Below, in pieces: positions 24,885-35,000 of a DNA stretch of 42,236 bases (position 1 is the first letter of the stretch; every line of letters begins with the position of its first letter). The stretch lies in assembly GCF_018332695.1 (NCBI RefSeq), contig NZ_BOQN01000105.1, positions 1 through 42,236 of the forward strand, read 5' to 3'. Source of the DNA: Paractinoplanes toevensis (GTDB lineage Bacteria; Actinomycetota; Actinomycetes; Mycobacteriales; Micromonosporaceae). The position numbers were made by a program, and so were the translations under genes. The notes beneath the pieces are model-generated. The model was not told the DNA's origin, made no database searches, and was given only the letters and a program-made list of their open reading frames with translations.

Positions 24885-27603
24885 GGTAGGCGTCCTCCTC
24901 CGCGGTGGCCGCGCGCACCGTGGTCAGCGCCACCGCCAGCAGGGCGGCGACGGCCGCGGCCGCGACGGTGACCGCCAGGCCGAGCGGCGAGAGCTGGAAG
25001 GCGAACCGGGGGAGCAGCCCGGGCTGGTCGTCGAGCAGGCGCCCGCCGAGGGGTGCGAGTGCCGCCACGCCGGCCACCGCCGCGGCCGCCGACACCGCCG
25101 CCAGCAGCGCGAATTCCAGGGCCCGGGCCCGGCGCACCCGGGCCGGGCCGAGGCCGACGCGGGCCAGCATGAGGTCGGTCGGGCGGCGCAGCGCCGTGCT
25201 GCGCTGGGCGTAGACGCACAGGGTGAGGACGGCCAGCAGGGCCAGGTAACCGGCGACGGCGACCTGGTAGCCACGGGCTCGGTCGGTCGCGACGTAGGTG
25301 GCGTCCTGCCGGAGCAGGGTCGCGCTGGTCACCGAGGAGGCGGCCGGCACGTCCAGCGCGCCGGTGGAGCTCCACAGGGAGGTGCGGAACAGCTGGACGC
25401 CGGCCGGCAACTCGGTGCGCGGGCGCAGCCGCGGATCTTCGGGGCCGAGCTTGGCGAACATCGGGGTGGCCGCGACGACGTACATCGGGCGGCCCTGCAT
25501 GCCGGGGAACGCGGGCACCCGCGCGGCCACCGTCAGGTCCTCGGTAGAGGCCCCGATCGACACCCGGATCGTGTCGACCAGGGCGGACGCCGGATCGCCG
25601 ACGACGATGGCCCGGACCGAGCCGCTCCCGTTCGTCTCGGAGGCGGTGCCCGGGTCGGCCGCCAGCGCCCGCACGGCCGAGCGGGCGGCCGCCAGGTCGG
25701 GGCCGTTGCCCCACAGCGCGACGTCCAGGAACCGGGCCGGGTCGATGACCAGCAGGTCCTTCCGGAAGTCGTCGAGCGGGGTCAGCACGTCGCTGCGCCA
25801 GACCAGGGTGTTCCCGTCCGGCAGCGGCGGGGTGCGTACGCCGGGAACCGGTGCGTCCGGCGGCGCGCCCAGGGTCGGGTCGTTGGGCGGCACCGACACG
25901 GCCGCGTCGTCGAGCTGGGCGGAACCGTCGTCCAGGACCGCGACCCGCTCGGCGCCGGCCGCTACCGCGATCCGGTCGTCGGCGGTGGTGGTCGTGGACT
26001 CCACCGCCGACAGGCCGAACAGCAGCATGCCCAGGCCCGCGGTCACCACCGTGACGGCGAGCCGCCGCTCGGCCCCGCCGGAACCCAGCCGTCGGCGGGC
26101 GAGCCACACCGCGGCCCGCCGTGGCGACGAGGGTAGCCGGGCACCACCGGCCAGCAGGCCGGGCAGCCACCCGGCCAGTACGCCGGCGGCGGCCAGCACG
26201 AGCAGCGGGACCAGCAGGTCGACGGTGGAGGCCCGGCCGCCGGCGCTCACCAGGCTCGCCGCCGCTACCAGGGCGGCGACCACGATGATCGCGGGCCACG
26301 GCAACGGTCGCCGTGCGGTTGCCGGAGGCGATGCCCGTACGCGAAGGAAAGCGGCGACCGATCCGACTGCCGCCACCGAGACGACTCCGGCACCCACCGC
26401 CGCCGCGCCCGTCAGGGCGGCCGGCGCGAGCGATTCCGAGATCGTCCCGGGCGGGCCGAGCAGTGCCATCAGTTGCCACGTGGCGAGCCAGCCGAGGACC
26501 GCGCCGATTGCCGCCGGCAGCAGATGTTCGAGCAGCCACAGCCCGCCCACCCGCAGCGGGGTCAGGCCGACGGCGACCGCGTGCCGCACCTCCCGGTCCC
26601 GGCGGCGCGCCGACAGCAGGGCCACGGCCAGCACCGATGCGAAGCCCACGCCGATCGCGGCCCACTCCACCGGCCGGGTGCGCTGCCGCACCGCCTCGGT
26701 GGTGGCCTGGGCCGTCGCGACGATCCGGCCGATGCCACTGGCGAACCGCAGCGCGAGCGGGTCGTCGCCGTCGGCCGGCGAGGCGGTCGCGTACTTGCGG
26801 CGGACCTGTTCGAGGCGATTGGCGGTCGTTTTCGTCTCGGCGAAGGTCGCGCCGGGCGCGAGCGACGCCTCGACCGACCAGAACATCTGGTCCTTCGTCG
26901 CTTTCGCCAGGCGTTCCACCGTCGGCACCTCGCCGACCAGGAGGTACGCCGGGAGGGTGCGGTACTCGGTGTCCTCGGGGGTGTCGCCCCGCCGCAGCGC
27001 CCATTTCCGCCCGCCCGGCAGCCGGCCGGTGGCGTCCACCGCATAGACGCCGTTCACGGTAGTGGTGACCCGTTGCGGCTTGCCGCGAGTGCCCCGGACG
27101 AGGGCGAGCACGATCTGATCACCAGGCTGCACGCCGAGGTCGGCGGCCATCGGCCGGGGCAGCCACAGTCCGTCCTGGCCGGCGGGCGCACCGACCGCGG
27201 TCAGTTCGGCGGCCGGCGAGCCGACCGCGAACAACCGGCCGCGCTCGCGTCCGTTGACCGTGAACCCCCAGAAGTCGGGGCGGGCCAGCTCGGCGCCGAC
27301 CGAGGCGCCGGTCAGATCGAAGTCGGTCAGGCCGGGCACCGACCGCAGGTCGTCGACGACCGACTGCTGGTCGAAGGCGGCTGGGCCGACGTTGGCCGAG
27401 ATGCGTACGACCGCGGCGTCGTTCTGCCGGGTGGTTTCCGCGACCTCGCCCAGGCGGACCTGGAAGGCGGCGTTGTCGGAGGCCTCGGCGAAGATCGGCC
27501 CGGCGGCGCCGGCCGCCGACAGCACCAGGAACGCGGAGACCGTCAGCACCGACCAGGCCCGCTGCCGCAGCCCGCCGAGCACGGCGGCGGCCGTAAGGGT
27601 CAT
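24874..27603 (-). CDS. FtsX-like ABC transporter permease
   Basis: A 909-residue membrane protein. A first transmembrane helix (WSVLTVSAFLVLSAAGAAGPIFA, about 14-36) is followed by a large extracytoplasmic domain to about residue 310. A block of hydrophobic segments then covers about 315-470 (for example PVEWAAIGVGFASVLAVALLS). A second external domain and a final FtsX-type helical bundle follow (GYQVAVAGYLALLAVLTLCVY, then ALEFALLAAVSAAAAVAGVAAL and SPLGLAVTVAAAAVAALLAVALTTV). This duplicated layout is typical of long actinobacterial FtsX permeases. With the two ATPases it probably forms a MacB-like or lipoprotein-type mechanotransmitter or exporter; the substrate is unknown. It is first in its operon and divergent from the SARP regulator. 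Confidence 0.88.
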   Translation of the reverse strand: MTLTAAAVLGGLRQRAWSVLTVSAFLVLSAAGAAGPIFAEASDNAAFQVRLGEVAETTRQNDAAVVRISANVGPAAFDQQSVVDDLRSVPGLTDFDLTGASVGAELARPDFWGFTVNGRERGRLFAVGSPAAELTAVGAPAGQDGLWLPRPMAADLGVQPGDQIVLALVRGTRGKPQRVTTTVNGVYAVDATGRLPGGRKWALRRGDTPEDTEYRTLPAYLLVGEVPTVERLAKATKDQMFWSVEASLAPGATFAETKTTANRLEQVRRKYATASPADGDDPLALRFASGIGRIVATAQATTEAVRQRTRPVEWAAIGVGFASVLAVALLSARRRDREVRHAVAVGLTPLRVGGLWLLEHLLPAAIGAVLGWLATWQLMALLGPPGTISESLAPAALTGAAAVGAGVVSVAAVGSVAAFLRVRASPPATARRPLPWPAIIVVAALVAAASLVSAGGRASTVDLLVPLLVLAAAGVLAGWLPGLLAGGARLPSSPRRAAVWLARRRLGSGGAERRLAVTVVTAGLGMLLFGLSAVESTTTTADDRIAVAAGAERVAVLDDGSAQLDDAAVSVPPNDPTLGAPPDAPVPGVRTPPLPDGNTLVWRSDVLTPLDDFRKDLLVIDPARFLDVALWGNGPDLAAARSAVRALAADPGTASETNGSGSVRAIVVGDPASALVDTIRVSIGASTEDLTVAARVPAFPGMQGRPMYVVAATPMFAKLGPEDPRLRPRTELPAGVQLFRTSLWSSTGALDVPAASSVTSATLLRQDATYVATDRARGYQVAVAGYLALLAVLTLCVYAQRSTALRRPTDLMLARVGLGPARVRRARALEFALLAAVSAAAAVAGVAALAPLGGRLLDDQPGLLPRFAFQLSPLGLAVTVAAAAVAALLAVALTTVRAATAEEDAYRDD

Positions 27604-27622
27604 GACGCTGCCTCCGGCCGGT

Positions 27623-27640
27623 TGCTGAACCGCTTCAGCA
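27623..27640. promoter_or_regulatory. Inverted repeat TGCTGAA-N4-TTCAGCA, candidate operator
   Basis: A perfect 7-bp inverted repeat with a 4-base spacer lies 20 bases upstream of the permease start, in the 128-base divergent region between the ABC operon and the SARP gene. Its spacing suits an operator or ribosome-site-overlapping control element of the ABC operon. Confidence 0.45.
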
Positions 27641-27731
27641 GTGAAGCTACAACACCTCGGCTAATGCCCACATAGGCCACAAAGCTAGTTGCGTTATCGT
27701 TGCGCGGCTATCGAGCGCGAGGAGTGCATTG

Positions 27732-30362
27732 GTGGATGGCCGATTGCGGGTCGAGGGCCTCGGATCGTTCCGTGCGTTCGTCGACGGCGACGAGATCGAG
27801 CTGGGCCCGCCGAAGCAACGTGCCGTCTTCGCCGTGCTGGCCCTGTGCGCCGGCACGACCGTCTCCCGGGAGCAGCTCGTCGACCGGATCTGGGGCGAGG
27901 CACCGCCCGCGACCGCGGCCGGCAGTCTGCACACCTATCTCTCCGGCCTTCGCCGCGCGCTCGGACCGGCGAAGGACCAGCTGGTCAGCAGCCGGGCCGG
28001 ATACTGCCTGCGGCTCGAGCGGGCGGCGTTCGACGTCACCGTGGCCGAGGATCGGGCGGGGGCTCAGGCGCTGGAGCTGTGGGGGAACGGGCCGGCCTTC
28101 ACCGGGGTCCCCGGGCCGTTCGTCGCGCAGGCCCGGGACCGCCTGGCCGCACTTCGACTGCAACTGCTGATCGAGTACGCCGAGCAGGCCCCGCCCGGCG
28201 AGGTCACCGCCCGGCTGCTGGCTGAGGTCCCGGCCCACCCGTTCGACGAGCGGTTGCGCGGCACGCTGATGACCGCCCTGCACCGCACCGGCCGCACCGC
28301 CGAGGCCCTGAGCCAGTACGCCGACCTGCGCCGGGTGCTCGCCGCCGAGCTGGGCATCAGCCCGTCGCCGTCGACCCAGGCCGTGCACGCCGAGATCCTG
28401 GCCGACGACCGCCGACCGCCGCGACCGGCTCAGCTCCCGCACGACAACGACGCCTTCGTGGGCCGTGCCGAGGAACTGCTCACCCTGCTGACGCCGGGCC
28501 GGCGGCTCGTCATGATCGTCGGGGTCGGCGGGATCGGGAAGACCACCCTGGCCATCCGGGCCGGGCACCTGCTGCGCGACAGCTACCCGGACGGGCAGAT
28601 CTACATCAACCTGCGCGGGTTCGATCCGTCGCACGCCGCGCTGACCCCGGAAGCCGCCCTGCACCAGCTGCTCACCTCGGCCGGTGCCCGCAACGTGCCG
28701 AGCGGCCGGGAACAGCGGGCCGCGCTGTGGCGCAGCATGCTGGCCGACAAGCGGGTGCTGCTCGTCCTGGACAACGCCGCGTCCACCGACCAGATCGAGG
28801 ACCTGCTGCCCGGCGGCGGCACCTGCTTCGTGGTGGTGACCAGCCGCAACCGGCTCTCCGGGCTGGCCGTCCGGCATTCGGCCCGCCGGATCTCGCTCGG
28901 CGCGCTCAGCGACGACGAGTCGTTGCGGCTGCTCAGCACGCTGATCGGCGCGGACCGGGTGGGCGCCGAGCCGGCGTCCGCCCATCGGCTAACCGCGCTG
29001 TGCGACCGGTCGCCGTTCGCCCTGCAGATCGCGGCCGAGCAGGTCGTCTCGGCCGCGGGCACCGGCATCGAGGACCTGGTGGCCCAGTTGGAGCGGTTCC
29101 GGCTGGACACCCTGCAGCTGGCCGATGACGTGCTCTACTCCGTACGCGGCGTGTTGTCCTGGTCGTTCGCGGCGCTCGCCGCGGACGCGGCCCGAGCGTT
29201 CCGCCTGCTCGGCGTCTTCCCCGGGCCGAGCGTCACGCGGTCGACGGCGGCCGCTCTGTTCGGGTCCGGAGTGGACGAGGCGGCGGTCCGCCTGGATCGG
29301 CTGTGTGCGCTCAGCCTGATCGAGGAGGACGACGGCCGGTACACCATGCACGACCTGGTCCGGGCCTACGCGGCCGAGCTGGCCGGCGAGCTCACACCGG
29401 ACGAGCGGGGTGACGCCCTCGGCCGGGTCCTCGCCTGGTACCGCGTGTCGCTCTCGGTGGTCGGCGACCGGATGGTCGGCCGGGGCGCGCCTATGGAGCC
29501 GCCGCACACCGACGTTCCGCCGGCCCTGTTCGCCGGGCAGAGTGACTCCCTGCGCTGGTGCGGCCAGGAATGGCAGAACATCGTCGCGCTCGCCCGCCGG
29601 GCCGGCCGCGGTGGCCAGCACGAGTCGGCGTGGCACCTGACGCAGTTGCTGTTCAACTACTTCTACGCGGCCGGCCGGCCCCTCGAGTGGCTCGAATTGC
29701 TGGGCGTGGGGATGCGCGCGGCCGAGACCTCGGGCAACCGGGTGGCCCAGGCGATCATGTTCAACCACCGCAGCGTCGCGCACTCCCGGCTGGGCCGGAA
29801 CGACACCGCGGTCGAGCAGTTGCGCCGCGGGCTGGAGTTGCTCGACCAGCCGGCCGACTGGCAGCACCGGATCAGCCTGCTCGGCAACCTGGCGTCCACG
29901 CTGCGCGAGGCCAAGGAGTACGAGGCCGCGCGCACGCCGGCCCGGGAGGCGCTCGAACTCGCCCGCCGGGAGGGCATCGACTACTACCTGGCCGCCACCC
30001 ACGACGTGCTCTGCGAACTCAACGCGGAGACCGGGCGGTGGGCCGAGGCGATCGAGGAGGGGCAGCCCGGCCTGGAGTATGCCCGGCGGTCCCACAGCCA
30101 GCTGGTCGAGGCCAACCTACTGATCAACATCGGACTGGCGCAGCACGGTCTCGGCCGACCGGCGGCCGCCGAGGAGACGTTCGGCGAGGCCCTGCGGATC
30201 AGTCAGGACGCCGGCGACCGTTACCACGAGGGGCTGGCGCTGTTCGGCCTGGCCCGGGCGGGCGCGGGCGCCGCCCTCGCCCGCCGGGCTCTCGCCCGGT
30301 TCGAGGAGATCGACGCCGAGGAGGCCGGCGAGGTCCGTGCCTATCTCGCGGCGCTCACCTAA
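27732..30362 (+). CDS. SARP-family regulator (AfsR-like: BTAD, NB-ARC, TPR)
   Basis: An 876-residue regulator. Residues 1-95 form a winged-helix DNA-binding domain (LGPPKQRAVFAVLALCAGTTVSREQLVDRIWG and GSLHTYLSGLRRAL), and about 100-220 is the bacterial activator (BTAD) domain ending ELGISPSPSTQAVHAEIL. NB-ARC follows: Walker A VGVGGIGKTTLA near residue 260 and Walker B VLLVLDNA near 340. TPR-type helical repeats fill 600-876 (GRNDTAVEQLRRGLELL, YEAARTPAREALELARREG). Start GTG 27732 has GAGGAG seven bases before it; a TTG one codon earlier is too close. AfsR-like proteins activate secondary-metabolite or developmental genes. The likeliest local target is the divergent ABC operon. Confidence 0.93.
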   Translation: MDGRLRVEGLGSFRAFVDGDEIELGPPKQRAVFAVLALCAGTTVSREQLVDRIWGEAPPATAAGSLHTYLSGLRRALGPAKDQLVSSRAGYCLRLERAAFDVTVAEDRAGAQALELWGNGPAFTGVPGPFVAQARDRLAALRLQLLIEYAEQAPPGEVTARLLAEVPAHPFDERLRGTLMTALHRTGRTAEALSQYADLRRVLAAELGISPSPSTQAVHAEILADDRRPPRPAQLPHDNDAFVGRAEELLTLLTPGRRLVMIVGVGGIGKTTLAIRAGHLLRDSYPDGQIYINLRGFDPSHAALTPEAALHQLLTSAGARNVPSGREQRAALWRSMLADKRVLLVLDNAASTDQIEDLLPGGGTCFVVVTSRNRLSGLAVRHSARRISLGALSDDESLRLLSTLIGADRVGAEPASAHRLTALCDRSPFALQIAAEQVVSAAGTGIEDLVAQLERFRLDTLQLADDVLYSVRGVLSWSFAALAADAARAFRLLGVFPGPSVTRSTAAALFGSGVDEAAVRLDRLCALSLIEEDDGRYTMHDLVRAYAAELAGELTPDERGDALGRVLAWYRVSLSVVGDRMVGRGAPMEPPHTDVPPALFAGQSDSLRWCGQEWQNIVALARRAGRGGQHESAWHLTQLLFNYFYAAGRPLEWLELLGVGMRAAETSGNRVAQAIMFNHRSVAHSRLGRNDTAVEQLRRGLELLDQPADWQHRISLLGNLASTLREAKEYEAARTPAREALELARREGIDYYLAATHDVLCELNAETGRWAEAIEEGQPGLEYARRSHSQLVEANLLINIGLAQHGLGRPAAAEETFGEALRISQDAGDRYHEGLALFGLARAGAGAALARRALARFEEIDAEEAGEVRAYLAALT

Positions 30363-30844
30363 GTACGCTGCCAGATCAGCACCGCGTCGACGCGGTTACG
30401 GGCGCCGAGCTTGGTGAAGATCCGGTTCACGTGGTTCTTCACGGTCTTCGGCTGCACCTGGAGCAGGCCGGCGATGTCCGCATTGGACCGGCCCCGGCTG
30501 ATCCAGTCCATGACCTCGGCCTCGCGCGGCGACAGCGGCCCTCGCCCGTCCCGTGGCTGGTCGGCCGGGCGGCCGTGCGGGACCAGCGCGAGCCGGTAGC
30601 GGGCGGTGGCCGGATCCCGGCGGTGGGTGTGCGGCCCGGCCAGGCCGTTGAGGGCGTCGGCGAGGGCACCCGTCGAGGGCGCGACCCCGCTGCCCGGGGT
30701 GATTACCACCTCGACCGAGGGCAGCCCGTCGATCTGCACGTCGAGGCCTTTGCTGGCGAACTCGTGGCGGATGCGGGCGAGGATCTCCGGACTGGAGATC
30801 GCGATGCGCACCCGGCCACCCGGTTTGGCGGGAACCGTGATCAC
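30359..30844 (-). CDS. Small LuxR-type HTH regulator
   Basis: A 161-residue protein with a C-terminal NarL/LuxR helix-turn-helix: LSPREAEVMDWISRGRSNADIAGLLQVQPKTVKNHVNRIFTKLGARNRVDAVL. The N-terminal 90 residues (RVRIAISSPEILARIRHEFASKG) could be a degenerate receiver-like fold but lack the Asp phosphoacceptor pattern, so it is not a standard response regulator. The gene lies next to the type VII-like operon with only one gene between, making it a candidate regulator of that locus. Its stop overlaps the SARP stop by four bases. Start is GTG 30844. Confidence 0.82.
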   Translation of the reverse strand: MITVPAKPGGRVRIAISSPEILARIRHEFASKGLDVQIDGLPSVEVVITPGSGVAPSTGALADALNGLAGPHTHRRDPATARYRLALVPHGRPADQPRDGRGPLSPREAEVMDWISRGRSNADIAGLLQVQPKTVKNHVNRIFTKLGARNRVDAVLIWQRT

Positions 30845-30880
30845 GTGCGTCAGTCTGGGGGATCTTTCTTCATGAATGCT

Positions 30881-31567
30881 TCACGCGGCTCGCGCCGGCT
30901 CGGCCAGCATGCCCGTGTCGACGCTGCCGTCCACACCGACGGTGAGCCGCCAGGCCGCGTCGCCGCCGTCGACGGCCACTACCGTCCAGCGCCGGGCCGG
31001 CTCGGCGAGCAGCCGTTCGACCTGGTAGGCCTCGCGGCCTTGGGGCCGATCGGCGAACAGCAGGATCCCGCCGTACGGGTCGTCGAGTTCGGCGGCCGCC
31101 TCCGCCAACCGGTCAAGATCCCACCCGGCGAAGTCGGAATCGGGCGGAAAACCCACACGGATCGCCCGGACCCGGCCCGACCAGGGGCTGGTGGTGAGCC
31201 GCCGGGACCACGACCGCACCAGGTTCCGGGCCAGTTCGAGGTCGCCCTCCACGCTGACCAGCCCGCCGGCCTCGGCCAGGTTGAGCAGCAGCCGTCCACC
31301 GTCGACGACCCCGACCGAGACGAGCAGCGGGTACGGCTCCGGGATCCGGTCGTCCACCGCCGCGTTCGCCAGCTGGTGCACCGACGCCGCCCAGGTGCGG
31401 CCCTGGTCGGTCGCGGTCCAGCCGGGCGGGGGTGCCTCGTCGGGGGTGGTCAGGCGCAGCCGCACCGACTCCGGGCCCAGGACGACAGCGCCGACGGCGG
31501 GAAGGGCGGCGCACCCCGTCGCCAGGGCACGTAACGCGTGGTCGACGGTCCAGGCTCCACTTCTCAC
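30881..31567 (-). CDS. Hypothetical protein of the type VII-like locus
   Basis: A 228-residue protein starting at GTG 31567 (VRSGAWTVDHALRALATGCAALPAV). The open frame extends upstream into the divergent promoter region, but that part looks non-coding. Segments include PPPGWTATDQGRTWAASVHQL, PYPLLVSVGVVDGGRLLLNLAEAGGLVSVEGDLELARNLVRSW and SPWSGRVRAIRVGF. I recall a very similar block in actinobacterial LysM/BTAD regulatory-type proteins; here it stands alone. It is divergent from the first WXG100 gene, with which it shares the palindrome at 31611. A role in regulation or assembly is inference. Confidence 0.65.
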   Translation of the reverse strand: MRSGAWTVDHALRALATGCAALPAVGAVVLGPESVRLRLTTPDEAPPPGWTATDQGRTWAASVHQLANAAVDDRIPEPYPLLVSVGVVDGGRLLLNLAEAGGLVSVEGDLELARNLVRSWSRRLTTSPWSGRVRAIRVGFPPDSDFAGWDLDRLAEAAAELDDPYGGILLFADRPQGREAYQVERLLAEPARRWTVVAVDGGDAAWRLTVGVDGSVDTGMLAEPARAA

Positions 31568-31610
31568 GCCGGAATCGTCAGCGGCCGGCCCGCGGCTGTC
31601 AACGAGGGCC

Positions 31611-31628
31611 GTGGGCCCATGGGCCCAC
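31611..31628. promoter_or_regulatory. 18-bp perfect palindrome GTGGGCCCATGGGCCCAC
   Basis: A perfect palindrome in the 144-base region between the divergent 228-residue protein gene and the first gene of the type VII-like operon. It is a good candidate operator, for instance for the LuxR-type regulator encoded nearby. It could also act as a short hairpin. Confidence 0.65.
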
Positions 31629-31711
31629 ATTCGCGTACTTCGATCTGGACCGCAGCCGGTCGTCATTCCTACGTTGATCAGCGTTGACCGGACCAGCGAA
31701 GGGACGACCCG

Positions 31712-32008
31712 ATGGCGAACCTGAACATCACCTACACGGAGATGTCGGACAGCGCGACCCGGATGCGTAACAACAAGAACGAGATCGACTCGCGGCTCAC
31801 CGAGTGCAAGGCGATCGTGGACAACCTGACCGGCTCGGGCTTCGTCACCGACCAGGCGTCCGGCAAGTTCGACGAGGTGCACACCGAGTTCGTGAACGCG
31901 GCGAACGAGCTGATGGAGAACCTCGACCTGCTCTCCGAGTGGCTGGACAAGGCCGTCGAGGCGCTGCGCGACATGGACACCCAGCTCGCCGGCTCGCTGA
32001 ACAAGTAA
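31712..32008 (+). CDS. WXG100-like protein with degenerate motif
   Basis: A 98-residue small helical protein, the size and pattern of an ESAT-6/WXG100 secretion substrate: helix 1 (ITYTEMSDSATRMRNNKNEIDSRLTECKAIVDNL), turn, helix 2 (FDEVHTEFVNAANELMENLDLLSEWLDKAVEALRDM). The turn reads GSGFVTDQASGKF: the tryptophan of the WXG turn is replaced by Phe or lost, though the following Phe is kept. It heads the operon; AAGGGAC precedes the ATG. Its stop overlaps the EssC-like start by one base (TAATG). It would be expected to pair with another WXG100 protein and be exported by the ATPase. Confidence 0.85.
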   Translation: MANLNITYTEMSDSATRMRNNKNEIDSRLTECKAIVDNLTGSGFVTDQASGKFDEVHTEFVNAANELMENLDLLSEWLDKAVEALRDMDTQLAGSLNK

Positions 32009-35000
32009 TGCGCATGCTGATCACGCTCGCGTCGCCGGGGGCGTGGTCGGCCGACGTGGTGGTGGACGCCGATCCGGCCACGCCGGTCCGGGACATCGTC
32101 AAGAACCTGCTCGACAGCCTCGACGTTGCCCCGGCGCAGGGCCCGATCTACCGCGACGACCGGCCGCTCGACCTCGACCTTCCGCTGTCCGCCAGTGGCG
32201 TGCACGACGGCTCGGTGCTGTGGGTCGGCGGGCCGGGTCCGGCCCCGTACGCCACCGGCGGTCTCGTCACGATCCGGGCCGTGACGGGCGCCGGGGCCGG
32301 GCGGATCTGGTCCCTCACCCCGGGTGAGCACCGGATCGGCTCGGCCCCGGCCTGCGCGATCCGGCTGGACGGGCTCGAGCCGGTGGCCGCCGTCGTCCGG
32401 GTCACGTTCGACGCCGCGGTCTACGTCCGGGGCGAAGGCCTGCTGCTGGACCGGGTCGACCTGACCGGGGGTGAGGTCGTCTGGCGGGAGACCGCGCAGC
32501 TGACCGCGGGCGGCACCGCCCTGGAGGCGCACCCGGTGCGCTGCCCGGACGCGATGGTCGAGCCGTCACCGGAGAGCGAGTACCTCGACTACAACCGCCC
32601 GCCGCGGTTGCTCCCGCCGATCCGCCCGGACAAGTTCAAGATCCCGGCCGAACCGAAGGCGCCCACGCCGAACGCTCTGCCGTGGCTGGCCGCCGCCCTG
32701 CCGGCGGCGTTCGGCGTGGTCATGTCCACGGTGCTGCGGAACCCGATGTACCTGATGTTCGCGGCGATGTCGCCGGTCATGGTGGTCGGCAACTGGTGGT
32801 CCTCGCGCCGCCAGGGTGGCCGCACCTATCGGGCCCAGGTCGCCGAGCACCGGGCCCGGGTCACCGCGATCGAGGCCGACATCGCCGAGACCACCGTCCT
32901 GGAGCGACAGGATCGCCGGGTCGCCGCCCCGGATCCGGCCGAACTGCTGATCGTGGCCACCGGTCCGCGGGCCCGGCTGTGGGAGCGCCGCCGCACCGAT
33001 CCGGATCATCTGGTCACCCGGATCGGCATCGCCGACCTGCCCAGCGCGATCAAGGTGGAGGCGGCCGGGCAGGACCGGCAGACCGGGCGGCAGCTGAACG
33101 ACGTACCCGTCGCGTTTTCGATCGTGCAGGCCGGCGTGGTCGGCGTAGCCGGCCGCGGTGAGTGGCCGCGCCGCCTCGCCCGCTGGATGATCGGCCAGCT
33201 CGCGGTCGCGCAGAGCCCCCGCGACCTGCAGCTCTACGTGCTCACCGACCCGGACGGCAGCGCCCTGTGGGAGTGGGCGGCCTGGCTGCCGCACACCCGC
33301 CCGCTGCTCGGCCAGCAGACCCTGACCCTGCTCGGCACCGACGCCGAGACGATCGCCCGGCGGATCGCCGAGCTGATCGAACTGATCGAGGCCCGGCGGC
33401 AGGCCCGGCTGAACGCCGGCTCCGGTGCGGCGATCGGCGACCCGGACGTGGTCGTGGTGCTGGACGGCGCCCGCCGGCTGCGGTCCCTGCCCGGCCTGGT
33501 CTCGGTGCTGCTCGGCGGCCCGGCCGTCGGCGTCTACTTCGTCTGCGTGGACAGTGACGAGCGCACCCTTCCCGAGGAGTGCACGACCGTGGTCGTCGGC
33601 GGCGACGGCCTGCCCACCACGCTGCGGCAGCAGCGGGCGGCGACGATCGAGGGCATCCGGGTCGACGAGGTGATCGACGAGTGGTTCCCGACCGTGGGCC
33701 GGCGACTCGCCCCGATCCGGGACGTCAGCGACACCCACGGCGACGCGGCGCTGCCCGGTTCGGCCCGCCTGCTCGAGGTGCTCGGGCTGGAGGACCCGTC
33801 GGTGGCCGCGGTCAGCGCCCGCTGGACCTCGTCGCCGCGCGGCACCCGGGCGATCGTCGGCGTCAGCCTGGACGGTCCGTTCGCGCTCGACCTGGTCCAG
33901 CACGGTCCGCACGGCCTGGTCGCGGGCACCACCGGGTCGGGCAAGTCGGAGTTCCTGCAGACCGTGGTGGCGTCGCTGGCGGTGGCGAACCGGCCGGACG
34001 CGATGAACTTCGTGCTCGTCGACTACAAGGGCGGCGCCGCGTTCAAGGACTGCGTCGACCTGCCGCACACCGTCGGGATGGTCACCGACCTCGACACCCA
34101 CCTGGTCGAGCGGGCGCTCACCTCGCTCGGCGCCGAGCTGACCCACCGGGAGCACCTGCTGGCCGCGGTCGGCGCCAAGGACCTCGAGGACTACCTCGAC
34201 TACGCGACCCGGCGCCCGGTGCCGGAACCCATCCCGCGGCTGCTCATCGTGATCGACGAGTTCGCCTCGATGGCCCGGGAACTGCCCGACTTCGTCACCG
34301 GCCTGGTCAACATCGCGCAGCGCGGCCGGTCGCTCGGCATCCACCTGATCCTGGCCACCCAGCGCCCGAACGGCGTGGTGAACGCGGAGATCCGGGCCAA
34401 CACGAACCTGCGGGTCGCGCTGCGGGTGACCGACGCGGGGGAGAGCGCCGACGTGATCGACGCCCGGGAGGCGGCCAGCATCTCGGCGGCGACCCCGGGC
34501 CGCGCGTACGCCCGACTCGGGCACAGCTCGCTGATCCCGTTCCAGACCGGCCGGGTCGGCGGCCGGCGGCCGCGGTCGAACCGGGCCGAGGCGGTGGTGG
34601 TGCCGTTCCTGCACCCGGTGGGCTGGCAGGACCTGGGCCGGCCGGTGCCGCAGCGACCCCGCAGCCTGGCCGAGGCCGACGAGGCGACCGACCTGTCGGT
34701 GCTGGTGGCGGCGATCCGGCAGACGAACGACATGCTCGGCCTGCCCGCCCAGCGGCGGCCCTGGCTGCCGGCGCTGCCGACCCTGTCGGTGACCGATCTG
34801 TCCGACGGGACCTGGGCCGTGCAGGACCTGCCGCGGACGCAGCAGCAGGTGCCGATGAAGCTGGACCTGGACACCTTCGGCCACCTGCACATCGTCGGCG
34901 CACCGCGGTCGGGCCGGTCGCAGGCGCTGCGCACGATCGCCACCGCGGCGGCCTCCGCCGCGGGTGTCGCCGACCTTCATCTGTACGGGCTGGACTGCGG

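Noticed and set aside
31568..31882. N-terminal extension of the 228-residue protein across the palindrome
   Set aside because: It would place coding sequence over the divergent promoter and into the first WXG100 gene; the shorter GTG start fits better.
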